Shown one piece after another: positions 25,087 through 32,388 of a stretch of 32,388 nucleotides of DNA (position 1 is the first letter of the stretch; every line of letters begins with the position of its first letter). The stretch spans positions 1-32,388 of the forward strand of contig CABIYF010000031.1 of NCBI GenBank assembly GCA_902362875.1. Reading direction: 5' to 3'. The position numbers and the translations under genes are program-made. Source of the DNA: Eubacteriaceae bacterium. GTDB taxonomy: Bacteria; Bacillota; Clostridia; Lachnospirales; Lachnospiraceae. The notes under the pieces are model-generated. The model was given only the letters and a program-made list of their open reading frames with translations, had not been told where the DNA came from and did no database searches.

Positions 25087-26184
25087 TCACAATTTTAATG
25101 ACTTTCCAAAAGCATCCGTCTCTTTCATACATTCAATAAAGCTTTCTTTCGTAACTCCAGCATTTTTAGGTCTAAACTCCCATTCAGTTGTAGTCATAGC
25201 CTTCTCTGCCATAGCATCAAAATCATCTTCTGTGATCTCAATATCCTCAAAACATACTGGAAGTCCCATGCTTAGATTGAATTTAGCGATTCGTTCCCTT
25301 TCTTCATATGCCTTTTCAAATGTAAGAAGACATAACACTCCGAGTGATACAATTTCTCCATGTAAGTGTTTCTCTCCACCTTCGGTTACCGTTGATCCGT
25401 AGTATACACAATGTGCGAGACTTGAATTATAGTAATATTTTGGTGCGGCACTTACCATATTAGATACTAAACCTGTGCTGATAATGATATCTAAAGCTAC
25501 CTGTTCTAATTCATAAGATACTTTGTTTGCTCTTAGATCATCCAACGCTTTCTTTCCATACTCAACTAATGGAGTCGTACAGATTTTACTTAACTGAACA
25601 CCCATCATTGGAGTATGAGATAATTCATCTTCCTTTGATGAAAAAACAGCTTCACATTCCTTGCTTAATGCATCTCCAATACCAGCCCATAATAGTTCCT
25701 CTGGGGAATCTGCGATAATAGATGATTCGATAAATGTATGATTTGCATTCTTTGGATAATAATATTCTCTAAATGATCCGTCTGGGTTATAAATAACAGA
25801 AATTGCTGTAACGGATGCACAGTTAGAAGCCACTGTTGGGAAACAAAATAGTGGTTTGTCCATCTCATTTGCAACATACTTGCAAGTATCACAAGCACGG
25901 CCGCCACCGACTGCAAAGATCATATCAGCCTTCTTGACAACGTCCATAGCGATCAGCGCATTACCATTCTCATATGTGGAATCACCGCCATACCAGATAA
26001 AATCAAGAATCTCAACATCAGAATCCTTAATTCCTTCCAAAATCTTATCCTTCGCTTTTGACATAGCAATCTTTCCACCGATCACAACCGCTGTCTTTCC
26101 ATAAAATCTGGTTACATGAGGAATTTCCTTATAACATCCATCTCCGATTGTATAGCTTGGTAAATTTACACTGTAATAATTCAT
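25087..26184 (-). CDS. Iron-ADH / glycerol-dehydrogenase-type NAD(P)-dependent dehydrogenase
   Basis: The 365-aa protein has the two-domain fold of the glycerol dehydrogenase group. A nucleotide-binding half carries AVGGGRACDTCKYVA and FPTVASNCASVTAISV. The metal half supplies an aspartate in GIGDALSKECEA and histidines in SSLAHCVYYG and HLHGEIVSLG. It would oxidise or reduce a polyol or keto compound; glycerol, a glycerol phosphate or another small polyol are all possible. I start at the ATG at 26184, where a GGAAGGAAGG site lies about 11 nt upstream and the conserved fold begins. A 31-codon extension to 26277 lacks such features. It follows two HAD phosphatase genes on the same strand. It could serve the nearby PTS pathway, but the strands converge. 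Confidence 0.87.
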   Translation of the reverse strand: MNYYSVNLPSYTIGDGCYKEIPHVTRFYGKTAVVIGGKIAMSKAKDKILEGIKDSDVEILDFIWYGGDSTYENGNALIAMDVVKKADMIFAVGGGRACDTCKYVANEMDKPLFCFPTVASNCASVTAISVIYNPDGSFREYYYPKNANHTFIESSIIADSPEELLWAGIGDALSKECEAVFSSKEDELSHTPMMGVQLSKICTTPLVEYGKKALDDLRANKVSYELEQVALDIIISTGLVSNMVSAAPKYYYNSSLAHCVYYGSTVTEGGEKHLHGEIVSLGVLCLLTFEKAYEERERIAKFNLSMGLPVCFEDIEITEDDFDAMAEKAMTTTEWEFRPKNAGVTKESFIECMKETDAFGKSLKL

Positions 26185-26346
26185 TATGTTCGCTGCCTTC
26201 CTTCCATTTATATTGACTTTATTATAGTCTTCTATTTTCAGAAAATCAAAAGAATTGCTGTTCTTTTTCTGATTCATGAAGAAGTTTAAACATGGATGAA
26301 TTTAAGTTTATTTCCATGCAACTTAAAAATTTTATGTGTTTGGCTA

Positions 26347-26364
26347 ATAATATTCCACCAATAA
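26347..26364 (-). repeat. Copy 2 of the 18-nt post-gene motif
   Basis: Identical to 25048-25065. It lies just past the stop (26379-26381) of the first HAD gene, and both genes also end in similar codons (AAATTG then stop). Confidence 0.8.
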
Positions 26365-26378
26365 CTTTATCCTATCAA

Positions 26379-27260
26379 CTACAATTTAAAATTCTCCCGA
26401 TCCGCCAAAATACAATTAATAATATAAGCAATTCCATCCCGGGTATTCGCCCGAGTCTGATAAACGCAAATATTACGAATTATATCACAGGCATTTTCCA
26501 TAGCCACAGAATGAATGCCAGGGATAGACAGCATGGAATAATCATTTTCACTGTCACCGATCGCAACGATCTCATCAGGAGTTAACCCATCTCTCTTTGC
26601 ATAATCTAACAGAGTACTTCCTTTCTGGGCATGTACAGAAGTAATCTCAATATCTGTAGGAACAGTTGAAACAACAGCCAGTCCAGGAATCTTTTCAAGT
26701 TCAACTCTTAATTTCTTTAATGCTTCGTGATCCGTAGAGTTGGATGAGATTTTTAAGATACGATGATCACTGTTTAACAGAGCTTCCTGGCCATCGACAA
26801 AGATAACATTGTCTACAAGTTCACGGAAATCATCAAGGGTATATTCCATATCAGGATGATTTACCTGAATGGCAGGAATAAAGACGTCTCTTGTGTAGAT
26901 TTTGCGTTCCTCCAGTGGGAGAAGGGAAATACGTCCTTCGGTTGTGTATAAAGATGGTTCCATAGAGTATTCATTAAATGCATCGAAAATCTTACGGATT
27001 GTTTCTTTGTCAATTTCGTGTTCAAATAAAAGATTTCCGTCTTTATCAAATGCACAGGAACCGTTACTGCAGATTAAGTCGCATTTTAATCCGGCAGATT
27101 CAACAAGAGCACGTGCATTGGGGTATTCACGGCCTGTATTGATAATAAAATTGATACCATTTTCCTGAGCTTTTTTGATCGCTTCGATATTAATAGGGGT
27201 AATCTGGCGATAACTGTCAAGAAGAGTACCATCCATATCGGATGAAATTAATTTAATCAT
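26379..27260 (-). CDS. Cof-type HAD-superfamily phosphatase
   Basis: The 293-aa protein is a haloacid-dehalogenase phosphatase with a C2b cap, a group that dephosphorylates sugar phosphates, FMN and similar metabolites. All catalytic motifs are present: nucleophile D8 and acid D10 in SSDMDGTLLD, motif II NTGR, motif III lysine in AQKGSTLL, and motif IV GDSENDYSM. GGAGG lies upstream of the ATG at 27260. Its substrate is unknown. It is the intact paralogue of the next HAD gene upstream, 104 nt away. The intergenic gap holds a 15-nt palindrome that could be an operator. Confidence 0.92.
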   Translation of the reverse strand: MIKLISSDMDGTLLDSYRQITPINIEAIKKAQENGINFIINTGREYPNARALVESAGLKCDLICSNGSCAFDKDGNLLFEHEIDKETIRKIFDAFNEYSMEPSLYTTEGRISLLPLEERKIYTRDVFIPAIQVNHPDMEYTLDDFRELVDNVIFVDGQEALLNSDHRILKISSNSTDHEALKKLRVELEKIPGLAVVSTVPTDIEITSVHAQKGSTLLDYAKRDGLTPDEIVAIGDSENDYSMLSIPGIHSVAMENACDIIRNICVYQTRANTRDGIAYIINCILADRENFKL

Positions 27261-27309
27261 GTGATAGCCTCCTAATATTGGGTAAAATTTTGTATAGTTT
27301 TATAGTATC

Positions 27310-27324
27310 ACAACTAGAAGTTGT
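27310..27324. promoter_or_regulatory. 15-nt palindrome between the two HAD genes
   Basis: ACAACTAGAAGTTGT is a perfect 6+3+6 inverted repeat in an AT-rich gap, about 50 nt upstream of the HAD gene at 27260. No T-run follows on either strand, so an operator is more likely than a terminator. No regulator was identified. Confidence 0.35.
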
Positions 27325-27364
27325 ATAACATTTAAATTTTGAAAAATATAAATTAAAAATAGAA

Positions 27365-28237
27365 TTACTGTTTGGAAAGAACCTGCTCAAATACGATCGC
27401 AGCCCCATCTTCATCGTTGCCAGCGGTATGATGGAGACAGATATCTTTGATAATGTCTGCGGAGTTACCCATCGCAACACTTTCTATATAAGGAAGTCCA
27501 AGCATGGAATAATCATTTTCACTGTAACCGATGACCATAGTATTTCTAAGAGAAATATCATAGAGTGATGTGTAGAAATTGACTGCTGAACCTTTGAGTG
27601 CATTGACGGCAGTAACATCCAGACGATATGGATTGCGGGATGATACGGCAAAGTCAGGAACCTGAGTGTGCAGAGTGTCTGTAAGGATATTTAATTTATC
27701 AACATCTGGGGACTGTGTGGAAATCTTAATGATACGGGGGTTCTCATCAAGAAGAAGTCTGCTGTTATCGTAAAAATGTGCATGTTCGATCCGATGTTGA
27801 ATATATGCATCAGGTTCAAGGTTCAAAATTTTATTTTCCTCTATAATAGAAGGAATGACTTCATTTCTAAGATAATTTTCGTATCCTGTTTTGGAACCAA
27901 GGATGCATAATCCATTTGTGCTGTGGATTTCATAAAATGTACGGCAGGAACCGAAGATACGCAGCATATCGGGAATTCGTCCAGATGGAATGTAAGAAGC
28001 ATGCAATTGTTCTCCAGAAGCATCAAAAATACAGGAACCTCCAAAGCAGGCAACATCGCATTGAAGATCGTATGAATCAAGGAGCTGTTTGGTATCAAAA
28101 TAATTCATCTCCGTGTTGATCAAAAGACGAACACCCTTTCTTTGAAGTTGTTTGATTGCACGGATTGTGCGTTCGGTTATTTGTTGTTCACTGTTGAGCA
28201 GTGTTCCGTCAAGATCAGAAACAATCAGTTGAATCAT
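27365..28237 (-). CDS. Cof-type HAD protein with altered catalytic motifs
   Basis: The 290-aa protein is a paralogue of the adjacent HAD phosphatase and keeps the nucleophile region (D8, D10 in VSDLDGTLLN), motif II threonine (T42) and motif III lysine (K215). Motif IV is GYSENDYSM rather than GDSENDYSM, so the first metal-ligand aspartate is tyrosine (Y238, codon TAC, one base from GAC). Motif II continues as NTEMNY rather than the usual NTGR. It may have weak or changed activity, or a binding role. The frame is intact and full length, with GGAGGACGG upstream of the ATG, so it is not an obvious pseudogene. It opens the minus-strand gene group and diverges from the exonuclease gene. Confidence 0.9.
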   Translation of the reverse strand: MIQLIVSDLDGTLLNSEQQITERTIRAIKQLQRKGVRLLINTEMNYFDTKQLLDSYDLQCDVACFGGSCIFDASGEQLHASYIPSGRIPDMLRIFGSCRTFYEIHSTNGLCILGSKTGYENYLRNEVIPSIIEENKILNLEPDAYIQHRIEHAHFYDNSRLLLDENPRIIKISTQSPDVDKLNILTDTLHTQVPDFAVSSRNPYRLDVTAVNALKGSAVNFYTSLYDISLRNTMVIGYSENDYSMLGLPYIESVAMGNSADIIKDICLHHTAGNDEDGAAIVFEQVLSKQ

Positions 28238-28313
28238 CTTTCCGTCCTCCTTTGTTTTAATATCTGAAATTATCGTATCATAAAAAAGGACAAAAATATA
28301 GTAGAAAACAGGG

Positions 28314-28342
28314 TTGAGGCAAAAAGTTGATTTGTGTATAAT
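28314..28342 (+). promoter_or_regulatory. Sigma-A-type promoter for the exonuclease gene
   Basis: TTGAGG (28314-28319) and TATAAT (28337-28342) are 17 nt apart. The predicted start near 28349 leaves about 70 nt of leader before the ATG at 28418. Confidence 0.72.
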
Positions 28343-28417
28343 AAGGAGATAGCATGGAAACTAAATATATAATATTGAACAGAAATATTGTATAAATATT
28401 CTCAGAGGTAACTACGA

Positions 28418-29125
28418 ATGAAGGATTACGTTGCATTTGATCTTGAGACTACTGGATTATCATTGGAGAGAGATCAGATCATTGAAATAGGGGCTGTCAA
28501 GATCAGAGATGGAAAGATCAGTGGAAAGTATAACTGCATCATTCATCCAGAGATTGAAGTCAGTGATTTTATCATCAATTTAACAGGAATCAGCCGGGAT
28601 ATGCTGAAGAAGGGGATTTCACTGAAAGAAGGTGTTGAGGGATTTTTGGAATTCAGCGGGGATTTACCGGTTCTTGGACACAATGTGATGTTTGATTACA
28701 AATTTATGAAGATGGCAGCGGTTTCATTTAAACACAACTTTGAGAGAGAAGGAGTTGACACGCTGAAAGTGGCAAGGAAACTGTTAGGAGGACTTGAGAA
28801 TAAAAAACTGGAGACATTGTGCGCACATTATAATTATGTGAATCAGGCGGCACACCGGGCTTATGATGATGCACTGGCAACGGCAGTCGTATTTGAACAG
28901 ATGAAGAAGGAGTTTCCAGAAGAGAAAGACATATTTGTGCCAAAACAGCTCCAGTATAAGGTCAGGAAAGAACGACCTGCCACAGCAAAACAAAAGAAAT
29001 ATTTAACTCAGCTGATGACATATCATGCGATAGGGGAGAACATTGATATCGATCAGATGACGCAAAGAGAAGCATCAAAGAAGATCGATCATATTATATT
29101 TAATTATGGAGTGATGAAGAAATGA
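28418..29125 (+). CDS. DEDDh 3'-5' exonuclease (DnaQ-like) with C-terminal extension
   Basis: The 235-aa protein has an RNase T/DnaQ exonuclease domain over residues 1-165. D8 and E10 are in AFDLETTG, D93 in GHNVMFDYKF, and H146 and D151 in AHRAYDDALAT, giving the full DEDDh active site. The first half resembles the exonuclease domains of PolC and DinG-type proteins, so a role in DNA proofreading or repair is likely. The C-terminal 45 residues (from ATAKQKKYLTQLM) form a separate helical tail I cannot name. AGAGGT precedes the ATG. The stop overlaps the start of the following 30-aa peptide gene (ATGA). Confidence 0.9.
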   Translation: MKDYVAFDLETTGLSLERDQIIEIGAVKIRDGKISGKYNCIIHPEIEVSDFIINLTGISRDMLKKGISLKEGVEGFLEFSGDLPVLGHNVMFDYKFMKMAAVSFKHNFEREGVDTLKVARKLLGGLENKKLETLCAHYNYVNQAAHRAYDDALATAVVFEQMKKEFPEEKDIFVPKQLQYKVRKERPATAKQKKYLTQLMTYHAIGENIDIDQMTQREASKKIDHIIFNYGVMKK

Positions 29126-29214
29126 AGAAGAAAAGATTTTTTGTATCTGTAGTTGCAATTCTTCTGATCATTGTTATGGTTGGAACAATGGTAGCCGGAT
29201 ACCTGATGATGTAA
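29122..29214 (+). CDS. 30-aa single-pass membrane peptide
   Basis: A 30-codon frame begins in an ATGA overlap with the exonuclease stop. It encodes three lysines and an arginine followed by one hydrophobic helix (about residues 6-28, FFVSVVAILLIIVMVGTMVA), ending in YLMM. Translational coupling would explain the missing separate binding site. The basic-then-hydrophobic layout fits a membrane-anchored peptide with its N-terminus inside. It lies 31 nt before the VanW-type gene, so a link to the membrane or wall is possible. No family is recognised. Confidence 0.6.
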   Translation: MKKKRFFVSVVAILLIIVMVGTMVAGYLMM

Positions 29215-29245
29215 TCGTAGAATTTTGGAGAGGAAGTAAGACATA

Positions 29246-30721
29246 ATGAAGAAAAAGATAATCATTGCAGCAGCTGTGATCGTTATTTTGGCGGCGGGAG
29301 GATTCTTCTATCTGAATCATAAGGTAAGCAGTGCAGTAAAAGATGGAAAGATCTTAAATGGCGTTACATGCGAAGGAATTTCTGTTGGCGGAATGACGAA
29401 AGCCGAGGCAAAGGAAACAATTGAATCCCATATGAAAGAGATTCACAAAGAGAATATCACATTATATGTAGACGACGAGAAGACAGATGTGAAGATCGAA
29501 TCACTGGGAGCCATGGCAGATGCTGATAAGACAGTAGAAGAGGCATATGCACTTGGAAGAACAGGAAGCGTTTTTGAACAGTATTCCGACGTTAAGAAAA
29601 AGACACATAAACTCAGAGCATACCGTCAGTATGACAAAGACAAGTTCGCAAAGAGTGTCAAGAAGGCAACAAAGAAGATCATCACAGAGCCAAGAAATGC
29701 CAGTGTAAAACGTAAGAATGGAAAGTTTGTCGTGATCAAAGAAAAGACAGGCTATACATTAAACATGGATGAAACATTTACAAATTTCAAAAAAGCGATA
29801 GAATCTGGAAAGAAGAAAGCCAAGCTTGATGTTGTAAAGAAAAAAGCAAAATACACATCCAAAGATATGGCACAGATTAAAGATGTACTTGGTACTTACA
29901 CAACTGAATACGGAAGTTCTCCATATGGACGTAAAGTAAATGTTGCAAATGGTGCATCAAAGATCAATGGAAGCATGGTATATCCAGGGGAGACATTATC
30001 TGTATACGAGACTGTATCACCATTTACAAAAGAAAATGGATATGCACTTGCTGGTTCTTACGAAAATGGACAGACGGTTCAGACATATGGTGGTGGAATC
30101 TGTCAGGTTTCTACAACATTATATAATGCAGTTATCCGTGCAGAATTAAAGATCGTAGAGAGATTTCCACATTCCATGACAGTTCACTATGTACCAAGAT
30201 CAGCAGACGCTGCGATCGCAGGAACAGATAAAGACATGAAATTTAAGAATACATTTGATACACCGATCTATATCGAAGGTAAAGCAAATGGATCAACAAT
30301 TACATTTACGGTATATGGAAAGAAAAAAGATCCAAAACGTACAGTCGAATTTTTATCTGAGACAACAAATGTCAAAGAAAGTACAGAAAGTACAGTCAAT
30401 GATGCGACACTGCCAGAAGGACAGAAAGTTGTGGAAAGTTATGGACATACAGGATACAGTGCTAGATTATGGAAGATTGTAAAGATTAATGGAAAGCAGG
30501 TATCAAAGAAACTGTTCAACACATCAACATACATGTCAACACCAACAGTTTATCGTGTCGGAACTAAAAAAGAAGAAAAGAAAGAAGACAAAAAAGACAA
30601 GAAAGATAAGAAGAAAGATTCAAAGAGTGAAAAGACAACTGCTGCAAAATCAACAACAGCACAGAAAACAACAGCGAAAAAATCTTCTGCGGCCAAATCT
30701 GGAGAAAGCACAGGAAATTAA
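29246..30721 (+). CDS. VanW-family protein with peptidoglycan-binding-type domain
   Basis: The 491-aa protein starts with an N-terminal membrane anchor or signal (about residues 3-24) and is therefore extracytoplasmic. Next is a PG_binding_4-type domain (about 35-125, ILNGVTCEGISVGGMT), then the VanW domain (about 225-370) with SVYETVSPFTKENGYA, YGGGICQVSTTLYNA and FPHSMTVHYVPRSADAAIAG. A G5-like segment follows, and the tail after about residue 445 is rich in Lys, Ser and Thr, as expected for wall-spanning sequence. VanW proteins are widespread in Firmicutes; the function is unproven but probably concerns peptidoglycan. No vancomycin-resistance genes accompany it. GGAGAGGAAG lies upstream of the ATG. 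Confidence 0.93.
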   Translation: MKKKIIIAAAVIVILAAGGFFYLNHKVSSAVKDGKILNGVTCEGISVGGMTKAEAKETIESHMKEIHKENITLYVDDEKTDVKIESLGAMADADKTVEEAYALGRTGSVFEQYSDVKKKTHKLRAYRQYDKDKFAKSVKKATKKIITEPRNASVKRKNGKFVVIKEKTGYTLNMDETFTNFKKAIESGKKKAKLDVVKKKAKYTSKDMAQIKDVLGTYTTEYGSSPYGRKVNVANGASKINGSMVYPGETLSVYETVSPFTKENGYALAGSYENGQTVQTYGGGICQVSTTLYNAVIRAELKIVERFPHSMTVHYVPRSADAAIAGTDKDMKFKNTFDTPIYIEGKANGSTITFTVYGKKKDPKRTVEFLSETTNVKESTESTVNDATLPEGQKVVESYGHTGYSARLWKIVKINGKQVSKKLFNTSTYMSTPTVYRVGTKKEEKKEDKKDKKDKKKDSKSEKTTAAKSTTAQKTTAKKSSAAKSGESTGN

Positions 30722-30723
30722 AT

Positions 30724-31722
30724 ATGAAGATAGGAAAGTTATCAGAATCTGCATTGCAGAAAGTAGTATTTGAACAATTGCATACAAAGAGAGATGAAGT
30801 TCTTGTAGGCCCTGGAATTGGAGAAGATTGTGCGGCATTAAAACTTCAGGAAGGAGAAGTTTTTGTCACATCCACAGATCCGATCACAGGTGCGGTCAAA
30901 GAGATCGGTCATCTGGCAGTTCATGTAACTGCCAATGACCTTGCATCTGCAGGGGCAGAGACAATTGGTCTTATGATAACAGCACTTTTGCCTCCGATGA
31001 TCAAAGAAGCACAGATCAAGAAGATGATGCAGCAGATCAATGCAGAGTGCGAGAAATTAAATATCATGGTACTGGGAGGACACACAGAGATCACAGCTGC
31101 GGTTACACAGCCTGTATTATCCGTGACAGGAATCGGAAAAGTCAAAGAAGACGAATTGATCTTATCTGGTGGTGCAAAACCTGGACAGGATATTGTTGTC
31201 ACAAAATATCTTGGAATGGAAGGAACAGGAATCATTGCGAATGAAAAAGAAGACGAATTAAAACAATGGTTTTCGGATACATTTATTGAAGATGCAAAAG
31301 CATTTTTAAATGATATTTCAGTAGTACCAGAAGGATTGATCGCAAGAAAATACGCATCCTGCATGCATGATATCACAGAAGGAGGCGTATACGGTGCATT
31401 ATGGGAGATATCCAAAGCATCAGGAGTCGGCGTGGAAGTCTGCATAGAAGATATTCCATTAAGACAGCATACGATCGAATTTTGTGAAAGATATGATCTG
31501 AATCCTTACCAGCTGATCTCAAGCGGATCAATGCTGATCACAACAGATCATGGAAGAACACTGGTAAATGAACTGGAACAGGCAGGCATCAAAGCGACAA
31601 TCATTGGTCACACAACAGATTCCAGAGACAAAGTGATCTATCGTCAGGGAAAGGCAGCAAACTTAGAAGCACCTAGACAAGATGAACTATACAAAATATA
31701 TTCTGAAAATAATCGCAGATAA
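30724..31722 (+). CDS. AIR-synthase-related (HypE/ThiL-like) protein
   Basis: The 332-aa protein has the two-domain AIR synthase fold. The N-terminal ATP-site half contains GIGEDCAAL, TSTDPITGA and NDLASAGAE (about residues 30-85), and LGGHTEI lies near residue 117. The C-terminal half has HDITEGGVYGALWEI and ISSGSMLIT. This layout is shared by HypE (hydrogenase cyanide-ligand assembly), ThiL and SelD. Lack of HypE's terminal cysteine motif and of other hyp genes makes a HypE role unlikely here; the product is best left as AIR-synthase-related. It begins 2 nt after the VanW stop, so the genes are cotranscribed. Confidence 0.88.
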   Translation: MKIGKLSESALQKVVFEQLHTKRDEVLVGPGIGEDCAALKLQEGEVFVTSTDPITGAVKEIGHLAVHVTANDLASAGAETIGLMITALLPPMIKEAQIKKMMQQINAECEKLNIMVLGGHTEITAAVTQPVLSVTGIGKVKEDELILSGGAKPGQDIVVTKYLGMEGTGIIANEKEDELKQWFSDTFIEDAKAFLNDISVVPEGLIARKYASCMHDITEGGVYGALWEISKASGVGVEVCIEDIPLRQHTIEFCERYDLNPYQLISSGSMLITTDHGRTLVNELEQAGIKATIIGHTTDSRDKVIYRQGKAANLEAPRQDELYKIYSENNRR

Positions 31723-31791
31723 TGTTTGTTTGAATCTATGATTTCAACAGACGACATAAGGTATATTTTTAGATAGAAAATGGAGGAAACA

Positions 31792-32289
31792 ATGCTTCAC
31801 ATAGTATTACACGAACCGGAAATGCCGGCAAACACTGGAAATATCGGAAGAACCTGCGTGGCATGCGGTGCAGTACTGCACCTGATCGAGCCATTAGGAT
31901 TCCGTCTGAATGAAAAAATGATCAAGAGAGCAGGACTTGACTATTGGGACAAATTAGATGTCCGTACATATATTAATTTTGAGGATTTTCTGGAGAAGAA
32001 CAATAATCCGAAGATTTATATGGCAACAACAAAAGCAAAACACGTTTACTCTGCACCAGCATACGAAGACGACGAAGATGTATACATCATGTTCGGAAAA
32101 GAAAGCGCTGGAATTCCAGAAGAGATTTTATTAGATTATGAAGAAACATCAATCAGAATCCCAATGCTGCCACATATCAGATCATTGAATTTATCTAATT
32201 CCGTTGCGATTGTGGCTTATGAAGTGCTGAGACATCAAGGATTTGAAGCATTTCAGATGGAAGGACAGCTGCATCATTATCATTGGTAA
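31792..32289 (+). CDS. trmL: tRNA (cytidine/uridine-34-2'-O)-methyltransferase TrmL
   Basis: The 165-aa SPOUT enzyme methylates the ribose of wobble base 34 in certain leucine tRNAs, using S-adenosylmethionine, as a homodimer. It has the full family pattern: HEPEMPANTGNIGRTC at the N-terminus, KRAGLDYWDKLDV (about residues 44-56), the knot region IMFGKESAGIPEEIL, and IPMLPHIRSLNLSNSVAIVAYE. The start is the ATG at 31792; an ATG at 31780 lies on top of the GGAGG site that serves 31792. It follows the AIR-synthase gene by 69 nt. Confidence 0.96.
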   Translation: MLHIVLHEPEMPANTGNIGRTCVACGAVLHLIEPLGFRLNEKMIKRAGLDYWDKLDVRTYINFEDFLEKNNNPKIYMATTKAKHVYSAPAYEDDEDVYIMFGKESAGIPEEILLDYEETSIRIPMLPHIRSLNLSNSVAIVAYEVLRHQGFEAFQMEGQLHHYHW

Positions 32290-32321
32290 AATTTGATTTG
32301 AATAAGTCGTGTAGATTGTAT

Positions 32322-32388
32322 ATGAGAAAAACAAAATAAGAGTATAAAAGATCCAGACCAGGAAATTTATGCACGCCGTTTTGAACGG
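32322..32388 (+). pseudogene. Possible start of a frameshifted gene running off the window
   Basis: An ATG at 32322 opens MRKTK and stops at once. One base shift in the A-rich run gives an open, protein-like frame (IKDPDQEIYARRFER) that continues to the window edge but has no start codon of its own after the TGA at 32323-32325. I read this as a possible gene start damaged by a frameshift. An alternative is a separate start at the ATG at 32369 in another frame. Too little is visible to name it. Confidence 0.25.

Noticed and set aside
28354..28395. 13-codon leader peptide before the exonuclease gene
   Set aside because: AAGGAG and ATG are well spaced, but the predicted transcription start from the TATAAT at 28337-28342 falls after the AAGGAG, so the site would not be in the transcript.
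30921..31445. 174-codon antisense frame within the AIR-synthase gene
   Set aside because: It lies wholly opposite a gene with clear family motifs and has Ser/Pro-rich low-information sequence typical of a shadow frame.
1..32388. CRISPR arrays, tRNA or rRNA genes, prophage or intact insertion sequences
   Set aside because: No regularly spaced direct repeats, no cloverleaf or rRNA sequence and no intact transposase, integrase or phage structural gene were found.

Overview
The window looks like chromosomal DNA of a low-GC anaerobic Firmicute, most likely a Lachnospiraceae-type gut Clostridium. The basis is AT-rich third positions, strong AGGAGG-type ribosome binding sites, the 433-aa clostridial form of ThiC, a VanW-family wall protein, a CBS-domain family II pyrophosphatase and a GatC-type PTS. 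The species call is inference; no rRNA or other taxonomic marker is present.

Layout. (1) 291-3365: nadA-nadB-nadC, de novo quinolinate and nicotinate mononucleotide synthesis, closed by a terminator. (2) 3529-8324: a malate-use locus made of a CitA/DcuS-type two-component system (maeR, maeK, minus strand) divergent from malic enzyme and a 2-hydroxycarboxylate transporter (maeE, maeP), the same arrangement as the mae loci of lactobacilli and streptococci. (3) 8338-11518: a decayed nuclease/transposase tail, an NSS-family Na+ symporter and thiC, all on the minus strand, with thiC behind a complete TPP riboswitch, a nested terminator and a sigma-A-like promoter. (4) 11689-12522: a patatin-like lipase. 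(5) 12611-17211: a tight operon of an unknown protein, a VanR-like regulator, a VanS-like kinase and a CBS/DRTGG pyrophosphatase; no vanHAX genes are present. (6) 17439-24398: a PTS catabolic operon with a PRD regulator interrupted by an in-frame TGA, EIIA-EIIB-EIIC (GatC type), a small membrane protein, a class II aldolase, a YjbQ-family protein and an archaeal-type triosephosphate-isomerase homologue. (7) 24390-25056: gene-free DNA carrying a 310-nt palindrome and a 155-nt branched, possibly RNA-coding element with 25-bp perfect ends. (8) 25087-28237, minus strand: an iron-ADH/glycerol-dehydrogenase-type protein and two tandem Cof-type HAD phosphatases, the second with an altered metal-site motif. 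(9) 28418-32289: DEDDh exonuclease, a 30-aa membrane peptide, VanW-type protein, AIR-synthase/HypE-like protein and TrmL.

How the genes work together. Malate enters by MaeP and is decarboxylated to pyruvate by MaeE under MaeKR control. The PTS operon has no polyol dehydrogenase and no sugar-phosphate kinase, so the simplest reading is import of a ketose as its 1-phosphate, cleavage by the aldolase to DHAP plus a short aldehyde, and entry of DHAP into glycolysis; the real substrate is not known. The in-frame stop in its regulator raises the question of whether this operon is still controlled normally. The strongest candidates for something undescribed are this PTS-aldolase-isomerase-YjbQ set, the 155-nt structured element at 24902-25056, and the VanRS-like system wired to a pyrophosphatase.
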